From: Straminergon stramineum
Lineage: Eukaryota > Streptophyta > Bryopsida > Hypnales > Calliergonaceae
NCBI GenBank assembly: GCA_963920665.1
Contig: OY987270.1
Location: 15,898,019 to 15,962,018, forward strand
Direction of reading: 5' to 3'
DNA length: 64,000 nucleotides
The notes beneath the pieces were generated by a model, which made no database searches, was not told the origin of the DNA, and was given only the letters and a program-made list of their open reading frames with translations. The translations under genes were made by a program, and so were the position numbers. Shown here one piece after another: positions 56,278-64,000 of this stretch; position 1 is the stretch's first letter; each line of letters begins with the position of its first letter.

Positions 56278-57399
56278 GGGTTAAAAGTTTAACTGGGGTC
56301 TATATCTCTTTGTGAGATCCTAGAAAACACATGTCTCTAAGTAGTGAGCAAAATTGAATGATCGGAATTGGAAGACTCTAGGCATTGGCTACTAGTGAAA
56401 TGCATTTTTTAGCTCTCCAAATTCACAGTAATTTCAATTCTAAAAATTACCATGAATATAAATTTTTTTGAAAATTTTGCTATCCCTACAAGGTAGGAGG
56501 TTCTGAAAGTGCATAGGCACTAAAATTGCCGACCTTGTAAATGCACACTATTTGAATATGCTAAGGGAGGTAACCCATTCCTGATCACTGTCCCCTTTTG
56601 GCAATATAGATTGCTCTCTTTCTGCATAGGAGGAGATGGCAGTGATTAATTACAACACAATTCCTTGTGTAGTTGTGGGACATTGTGATTGTTTTACAAC
56701 ACTCTCAATTCTATGAAGGATTTTGTAGGAAACATGAAGGTCTACATGACCAAAGTGGGAGGAATGGAATCTTCTGTTCAAAAATTTATAGTAATCATGT
56801 TTTGCAAAATAAAAATCTGGAAAATTATGGAAACCTTATTAACTCTATTTTTGCACACTAGAGAATTTCACCCGGAAGAAACTTGCCCTCTAGATAGGTG
56901 TAACCACTTAAGTGGTTGGAAATGTGTTGCCTCCCTTACTTTTTCATTGTACCAATGAATGATGTACAAATAGTGTACATTTGAGGAGGTGGGCGATTTT
57001 AGAGCCCTATGCCATTTCAACTTCAAAAATTCAAAACTAATTCTACAAAACTCCAAAAAAATATGAAACGACTTGGGATAGATGCCAATTCCATTTGTCT
57101 TTCAAGGAAAAATTACTGAAAAATATTTCAAAAAGTTTTACCTCCACAAATTCCGGTTCCAGCTCTTAGATGAGCGCTTCATGGACCTCCTACCTTACTT
57201 CCTATCTTCCTACATGGGAAAGATTTCCACCACCTCATAATATACTCCATCAATGATCTGCTTCAAAATTGCTTAAATGATCGACTACTGGAGCTTCTAC
57301 CTTATTGATTCATTATATATAGTGCGGGGATGGTCCGAGCAATTATTCATTGCTTGCAGTTCGAAATGATTTGAAAATCCACTTGCATTTCATCCCGCA

Positions 57400-58690
57400 G
57401 TAAAAGAAACTACAGTAAGAGAAATCCCACCAACCAATACGGCCTTCCTTCAGTTCCGTCACTTAACTTACTTCTTCCATTGAACGAACACGTTATTTCT
57501 CCCTCTCTCTCTCTCTCCCTCCCTCCCTGTCTCTCCGTCCGTCCGTCCGTCTTGAATTGGCGGTTAAGGCACGCCTTCAAGAGCAACGTAATTGAATAAT
57601 AAAATCCCATATCTCTGCGACTGCCTGCCAGACAGACAGACACACACACCAGGGCTCATAAGCTTACGTACAGTCCAGTCCAAACTTCCTTCACCAGCCT
57701 CTAAGCTTACAGTATGATAAGTTAGTCCCCTGCCTCCTCCTTCCTTCCCTCCCTTCTCCCTCCAGGCCTCGATCATTGCCAACCAGCCCAAGAGCGTGGT
57801 TCAGTAGTTTCCATTGTTGCATCCCGTGGGCTTGGGCACGGGATCGGCCTGGGGTGGGTGTACGTTACTGCGTAACTTCTTTGTGCAAGGAATGGGACTG
57901 TACGAAGGAAGTACTCACTGGCATGGCTACAGTACGTACTGCTTCATTTGTGTCAGAAAGAAATCAATCAAAGGAAAAAAAATGCTTCATTAAGAATGTA
58001 CTTTTTCTGTCATAAGTTTACAGTAAGTTAATACTGTAAGCTTGTAACTGTAACTTATCACCCTGTGAGTGGGCGCCGTGATGGAGTTGTTGGGTGTTTG
58101 TTGGATGTTTGTTTTTTGGTGTTTTTTGTTTGACGGTGAAATGGAACTGAAGAATTTCACTTCATTGCAAGGGACTGAAGAGAAGACTGACTACGGTACG
58201 TCTTTCTTTCCAGGCATGACTAGCTGAGGTTTTCATTGCTCCTCTGCCAAAGCTAAGTTATTACAAGCTACCCGACCTGACACGGATTCATTTCCTCAGT
58301 CCTTGCCTCCTTGGCTCCTTGCCTTGCCTTGCTTTTCAATGGCTGGTGTGCCTTCCATCATCATTCCCAGATCTTGAGGTCAGCTTATCCATGTCCTGGC
58401 CGTCCGGCCTTGATCAGGTAACCAAGATTTTTATTTTAACTTTTTCTATATAAAGCTTATGTTGGATTTCACTCCACCGCCTTCAAGTAACTTGCCTACT
58501 CAAATCCCGAGAGGGGTCAGACCTAATGACTTTATTATCAAGGACAACTTGCCTGCCTCTTGGGAAGAGAAACGAAGAGCTGCTTTGCGGTGGGCAGTGG
58601 GCACCAGGGTTGTTTTTGTTTTTGTTTTAGTTTGTTTCATTTTTAATGAAGTGCCAAAGTGGAGATATAAAGTGTTGAAGTAGTGCTCCA
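57400..58690. other. C+T-rich, promoter-like island with no supported gene
   Basis: Base composition changes sharply here: more G+C, pyrimidine-rich runs, and repeated GTACGT/TACTGC words, unlike the surrounding A+T-rich repeats. It resembles the 5' regions of the three genes in this window. Short ORFs exist on both strands (for example 58459-58683, 74 aa, with a charged segment ending KRRAALRWAVGTR), but none is recognisable and none has convincing exon partners to the right. It may be an orphan promoter or first exon, a non-coding RNA gene, or a duplicated gene 5' end. Confidence 0.4.
57500..57553. repeat. CT-rich and (GTCC)n simple repeats
   Basis: A CT run, then CCCT repeats, then five GTCC units. 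It is part of the C+T-rich island at 57.4-58.7 kb. Confidence 0.8.
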
Positions 58691-58959
58691 AATTTCAACA
58701 GTCATGCACATATTGGATAGAAAATATCACATTAACACATATCATATGTTCATTATTCTCTTTTCATCCACAATCTAGCAATTTCATTCAAGATTTTTTT
58801 TTCCTAGTTTGAAGTTCTTTGGCAAAAAACTTCATAGTATACTGTCATTTTTGAGCCAAATTACTATTTTTTCTAGTGCAATTTGGTAACAAAGAGACAA
58901 AAAAAAGTCCAAGCAAGCACCAAAAATGTGCCACTAACCCTAAACGACCATCTTCATTT

Positions 58960-59190
58960 TGTGTACATCTCCAAAATCAATTATGTACATATGTGGAAGA
59001 AACACTTGTAGAACCACACTGTGTTCCTTCGTAGCTTTTGCATACAAAATCCAAATGTCACATTCTTTGGTGCATTGGAACCTACCACCTTTCACTTGCC
59101 TATAATTAAGAAAATATAAAAATTCAAAACAATCTATTAATAGTAACTAGGCATAGTATCAATTAGTAGCGATTCTAGGGGGTACACACC
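58960..59190 (+). repeat. Dispersed repeat family G, copy 3
   Basis: CCAAATGTCACATTCTTTGG and TTGGAACCTACCACCTTTCA match copy 1, and GTACATATGTGGAAGAAACA matches its start. A degenerate ACCCTAAACG lies 30-50 bases upstream, hinting at a TTAA-type end. Confidence 0.45.
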
Positions 59191-60114
59191 TTATACTACA
59201 ATGGAAAAGTCCCATGGTCGGTCAAGCAATTTTGGACAAGAAATGGTTCTTTGAGGCAACTACCCGCAGGGTGTTAGACAAGATGAAAAGACAATAAAAT
59301 AATGTCTTGAGAAGTCTTTGCACATTGAAGTCAACCAACCAACTTCAACAAGAAGAGAATTTTAGCTGACTACAATAGAAATTGTAACCCCTACTCGTCT
59401 CCACGGACATATTTTGTAGGTTATGGGTTTACACTAAACTTTGAGAAGCTATAACTTTTGGATTGGGTGCCTAGATTCAATTCAATTTGTTGAGAAAAAT
59501 GCATGTACTTCTCCAATTTGTATTGTAAAATTTTTAAATCAATCCAATATGTATTGGATTTTTTGGAAATCTTTTTAAGAATACATGGTTCAATTTTAGT
59601 TCACCAAAGTGTATTTAGATGGCTACAAATTTGGGGCTTGTTTCTCCTTCATTCAATGTCCATTTGCAATAAAAATTATAGGGTTAGATTTTCCTTGAAG
59701 TCTATTCATTGTGGTAAAATTTTCCTTTCGATTCAAGTTCATGTTGGGAGTTTTTTTTAAAAGATAGTCATAGTTTTGTAGTCATGAAAATAGACATTGG
59801 TGAATCAAAACAAAACTCCATCCACTAAAGTGATTTCCATAATTTCCGTACATTTTAGAATCATTTGAAAAATTTACCACAAAAACTAAAAGACATAATA
59901 TATATTTTCCAACAAATTTGATTGAATTTGGACAATAGATGCAAAAGTTACAAATCTTCAAAGTTGATAGTAATCTAGAAATGTCATATTTTTCATAAGA
60001 ATAGTACCATTAAAACTCAATCTTGCAATTTTATAATGTAAATAGGATGCTATAAAGATTTGGCCAACATTTTTTAGCAAGTGACAAATTAAGATGCATA
60101 TAATATTAGAAGCA

Positions 60115-61858
60115 TAAGAGCATTTGCAATATAGGCTCAGTAAATAAGTTTTATAATGGCAAATGGTGGAGTATTCTAGAAGGCCTACACAACGTCAATT
60201 TTTATGGTAAGGGTGGTTGGTTTACAAAACCCTACCTCTAATTTTGATAAAAGATCCTTTGAGGTGGGGAGTTGATTGCTATAGTGTGGGCGGTAAATTC
60301 TTTGGTTTTGATCTTCATCCACAAGGTATGTAATATAATTATTTGACTATTCCTTTGGTAGCCAGTGGTTTACAAATTTCTAAGTAATTATTTTTTGGGG
60401 ACTTTTCAATGCAAATTTGTTGTACTCTTACACTACCTTGGGAACAAGAGTGAGCTTTGCCTTCCTGCTCCATTTGTTTTGAAGACCTACAATTTGACTT
60501 GGCAGCTTGACTAAGTATCCAGCAAAATGAAATAGGTCCGAAGAGCAATGAAATCTTTTTGACAAATCATATCTCACAATTTTTTTTTTAGTTTAGGATT
60601 TTAGCACTCATATTAGTTTATTATTTGGTAGTTTCTATTTTACAATGTAGATTGGTGTTTTGTTAATTCCTATGATTTCTATAAAAATTATGATTTACTC
60701 TAATAACCAAAAAATATTTATAAAGAAGGATTATTGAGTTACTAAATAAGGAGCATAGAGACTTGGCGCATGGAGCTAGAGTCTCCAATTTAGCAAGGGC
60801 TTGTAGAACATGAGGAAGAATTTGAGGGAGAATTTTTTGATGGCCTTTTCCAACAAATGTTGGAGGATTTCTTGCCTCTTGAATAAACTAGGTCTTGAGG
60901 AAGTGTGCCCAAAGATAGATATGTGTACCAAAAATGAGAATCTGACCAAAATCATCTATTTCAGGACTATTTTGTAGATGAGTGCACCTTTAATGATGCA
61001 AAATTTAGACACCATTTTTGTACAAAAGGCCTTTATTCTTGCATATTGCTGAAAAGGTTTGTACATTTGATTTGAGGTTTATCCAAAAGCCCATTGTTGT
61101 AGAATAGCTAAGGTTGAAGTCCTTGCAGAAATGCATTGCAGCTTTACACATGTTAGCATATGGGATGGTTGTGGATGCTATGGATGAATATTTTCATGTG
61201 GGTGAGAGTAATGCCATATTTGCTATAAAATAATTTACTATTGTCATTGAGATTGTTTTGAAGCTATTTTTTGCATCAACCAAACTGGGTTGATTTGTGC
61301 AAGCAATTAGATATCAACACCATTAGAGGATTTTTAGTATATTCAAGAGCATTGATTGCATGCATTGAATTAAAAAGAAGTGTCCAATGGTATGGTAAAG
61401 ATAGTTCCAAGACAAGAATGGCCTTTGGAGCATTATTCTAAAAACCATCATTGACCAATTCTTCTGGATTTGGCATGTTTTTTTGGATTGCTAAATGGAA
61501 ATAATGACGTTAATGTTTTAAACTACAATTTGCTAGTATCAAATTTACTATAGGAAGAAGACAATGATCTTATGTTCCAAGTGAATGGGCATGAATACAA
61601 ATGTTATAGAAAGATGCAATCGGTTGCAAGGAAAGATGTAGAGTGTTTTTTTGATGTACTCTAAGTCGTTGGGAAGTGATTAAAAATCCTTCTAGGTCAT
61701 GGGACTTAGAAACCATAGACTACATGATTGTGTGCATTATAATTCGCAATATGGTGATTCATGACAAATACGGGGTGAAACTTGGAGCTAGTATTCAATT
61801 GAGTGATTAGTAGTGGTGGTGGTGACATGCAGTACAAACTCTCATTTTGTGAGCTTCA
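60115..61858 (+). mobile_element. Degenerate PIF/Harbinger transposon, left end retained
   Basis: GAGCATTTGCAATATAGG begins at 60118 and is preceded by TAA (60115-60117). This fits a Harbinger terminal repeat next to a 3-base target site, and it resembles the GAGCATC ends of smaller elements elsewhere in the window. The broken transposase lies about 0.7 kb inside. No matching right terminus is visible before the TTAA-type element that begins near 61859, so the right end is lost, diverged or displaced. Confidence 0.55.
60806..61800 (+). pseudogene. Decayed PIF/Harbinger-type transposase (nuclease) gene
   Basis: There is no long ORF, but reading across stops and frameshifts gives a clear match to the plant PIF/Harbinger (HARBI1/ALP1-like) nuclease. 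In order: DYFVDECT near 60975, CIAALHMLAYG from about 61132, DAMDEYFHVGES, SIDCMH at 61348-61365 (catalytic Asp, with the usual following Trp codon changed to TGA), KKCPMVW, FWIWHVF, NNDVNV (second Asp, codon 61506-61508), VNGHEYKC, RKDVE (third acidic residue, Glu codon 61641-61643), and an end resembling the HNMIIED segment. The first Asp motif is in a different frame from the other two, so at least one frameshift lies between 61365 and 61500. Several in-frame stops also occur. It cannot encode an active transposase. I recognised it from conserved motif order, not from a database search. Confidence 0.85.
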
Positions 61859-62804
61859 CTCCTAAAGGTTTTTGACTATGTTTTCACCAAAAGCACTCCC
61901 AAATTGCCATTTCTAATACAAGTACCAAATTTTTAGAAAAACAATACTTTTGGACACATGTAACCATAAGATCTTGTAGTATTCTAGTTTGAGAAGATGT
62001 GAAAAAAAAATTCAGAAATTTCCATGATATAGATTGCAAGATATTAGTGTTTGAATTGGCAAGAGTCATTTTTTGGGGCCCTGCAAAAAACTAGGCAACT
62101 GCACTTCACAAGGTGACATTTGTTTGAAAAAAGTCCTAAATGGTGTTGCTTCTTTGGATTCATTCTTTAAGGTAAGTTGGCTACATGCTTGAAAATCTTC
62201 ACATCATTTGGAATTGTACAACATATAGGGAAAAAAATAGTAAGTAGAAAAAAGTAGACAATGATTCAAAATACTAAATTGTTAAGAATTTAGTTATGGA
62301 ATTGAAAAATGCCAATTCTAATGGTCATAATGTTTTAATAAACAATCCACATCCCACGATTCCATTTTTTTGGAAAAAAAATGAAAATTGAGTTAATTAA
62401 AGGATTTCAAAGTTTATTTCATAATAAAGAATCCATAACTGCCAACAAACTAAAACTCCTCATAACTTTCATTTCATTAATCAAAATAGAATGATTCAAG
62501 GCTTTCCATGTACATATAAAATTAGAAAATAAATTTCAATTTTTTGTTTCTTAAAAAAGTGATTTTTCTAAGAATTTTTTTGAGTTGCAACTTGCAAAGG
62601 TTGCCCATTGAACAATGAAAACTACATATCATGCAATAACTTTTTAACCACATAGTCAAAAGTTATGAAAATTGTTGAGCTTGAAAGGTATTGATGGACA
62701 TGCTATGCGAAAATTTCAAAAAATTAAAGAAAAATTCCGTTTGTAGCAAGCTACCTAGAATCATTATGTTGCCAAAAAAACATTGTTTGGTCCTTTAGGG
62801 TTTA
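61859..62804. mobile_element. TTAA MITE, family B copy with decayed ends (946 bp)
   Basis: It starts CTCCTAAAGGTTTTTGACTA and ends GGTCCTTTAGGGTTTA. The body is collinear with 41743-42687. It preserves the empty TTAA site that is occupied in the 52572-54027 copy. Confidence 0.75.
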
Positions 62805-63728
62805 CTAGTGATACTAAAGAAATCTAAAGAAATAGAAAACGTGCAAGTACACTACAGTTTATCCAATGATGTCATTTGACCACTTTCTAACAACTGAAGG
62901 GGGAATCCATGTTTTAGGTTTGCTAAAGTCTAAGCAAGGAGCAATAAGTGTTGAACATTCACTTTTGAGAATTATTGTTTTTATTACTAGGAGAAAAATG
63001 AATTTTGAGTACATTCTTTAAGTCTCAATTTTTTTCATAGTTTCTTGGAACTTTTGTGAAGTTAGGAATTACATAAGCTTTTACGGAATAAATTTTTTAT
63101 TCCAATTGGTGCCCAAAAAATTCTTGCTCTTTATTCTTAATGTTCATTTCAGCCCCAAAAATGTTTTTTTTCAATCGGGTAACAACTAATGAAGTTATGC
63201 TTCTAATCCAATTGGAAATTTGCAAAATTCATAAATTTCAATATTTCATAGCAATATGATCTTTGGACCTACAACCAGGGTTTATCGACTATCTAATTAT
63301 AGAGTGATATGTTAACTTTGGTTTATAATGTGATTTTCTAGACTATAACATACATTTGTGGTGAAAATTTCAGATATCAAATTTTTGCATTTAATATGAA
63401 TTTTCTCATTTATTTCTTAAAAATTCATTGGAATTTCAAATTTCCTGAAAAGAAAAAAGTGAAAATTGTATGGCTTATAATAGACACATGGCTTCATCTC
63501 TCAAAAATAAATATGAAAATTTTCATTAATTTCTAGTGGCAAAATGGCAGCAAACGGAGTAATTGGTAGTGAGGCTTGAAATCAATGGTCATGGGTATTT
63601 CCTTCTAGGGTTAAGCAAAGTAGATTCAAAGCAAAATTGGTTCAAGCATTTTTGCATATAAGTATGTTTAAATTTCAAATTTTGTCAAAATATAGTAAAG
63701 AACTAAGGCTATTGACTAAGCAAATGAA
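62805..63728. other. A+T-rich intergenic DNA, no feature seen
   Basis: No gene, inverted repeat or TTAA-type end was recognised between the family B copy and the CACTA-like terminus. Confidence 0.5.
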
Positions 63729-64000
63729 CACTAGAAGAAAACAAGGGGTTCTGCAACTACTATTTGCAATTGGTTTTGTTGATGCAAGAGATGTTTGCAA
63801 CTAGATGACAATTTAGAGCCTGTAGTTGCAGTGGACAAGTTGCACTAGTTGCAAAAAATTTCAAGGTTGTTTCTCATCCAACAACCTACTTGAAAGTTTG
63901 TCAATTAATTTTTTTGACATGGTTGTTCATGTAGAAGTAATTTGTGTGCAATTGGTTTGCAACTAATGTACAATTGGTTTGCGACTAGTGTACAACTAGT
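63729..64000. mobile_element. Probable left end of a CACTA (En/Spm) element, cut by the window edge
   Basis: CACTAGAAGAAAACAAGGGG begins at 63729 and resembles the conserved CACTA-superfamily terminus. The next 270 bases carry many copies, in both orientations, of a short motif around TTGCAACTAG (near 63750, 63800, 63840, 63850, 63955, 63980), as expected of subterminal repeats. Near 63945-64000 they form a tandem array with a period of about 23 bases. The other end and any transposase lie outside the window. Confidence 0.6.

Overview
This window looks like nuclear DNA of a streptophyte, most likely a land plant. It is strongly A+T-rich and gene-poor. The three genes I could build exon by exon encode proteins with clear plant versions: a plastid-type SufS/NFS2 cysteine desulfurase, nicotinate phosphoribosyltransferase (NAPRT) and a plant A1 aspartic protease with a GPI-like tail. 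All splice sites are plant-like GT-AG except one GC-AG. Introns are modest (about 150-1200 bases). I cannot name the species, and I saw no rRNA, tRNA, CRISPR, plastid or mitochondrial sequence.

Layout: (1) 1-10.6 kb is A+T-rich repeat-rich DNA with several short transposon-like elements and a diverged direct repeat at 6.9 and 9.5 kb. (2) A G+C-rich insertion-like block (10.6-11.1 kb) lies just upstream of the ten-exon NFS2 gene (11397-17050, + strand), which carries small MITE-like elements in two introns. (3) 17-31.5 kb holds no gene I can support, but it holds many short inverted-repeat elements. (4) NAPRT, 15 exons, is on the minus strand (31592-38083). (5) 38-43.5 kb is made mostly of TTAA-bounded elements. 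(6) The aspartic protease gene, 10 exons, is on the minus strand (43525-49862), with tandem duplications in introns 1 and 3. (7) 51-56 kb is a dense, partly nested cluster of TTAA-bounded elements. (8) A C+T-rich, promoter-like island lies at 57.4-58.7 kb. (9) A decayed PIF/Harbinger transposon lies at 60.1-61.8 kb, another TTAA element at 61.9-62.8 kb, and a probable CACTA-element end at the right edge.

The genes do not form a pathway cluster. NFS2 mobilises sulfur for plastid iron-sulfur assembly, NAPRT salvages nicotinate into NAD, and the protease is probably secreted or cell-surface.

The most unusual signal is a set of at least 15 non-autonomous elements bounded by TTAA and starting CCCTAAA or close variants. 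One has inserted into a copy of another, and a third copy in the same window preserves the uninterrupted TTAA target. This points to a TTAA-specific transposase (piggyBac or Kolobok type), which to my knowledge is not a usual part of land-plant genomes. No such transposase is visible here.
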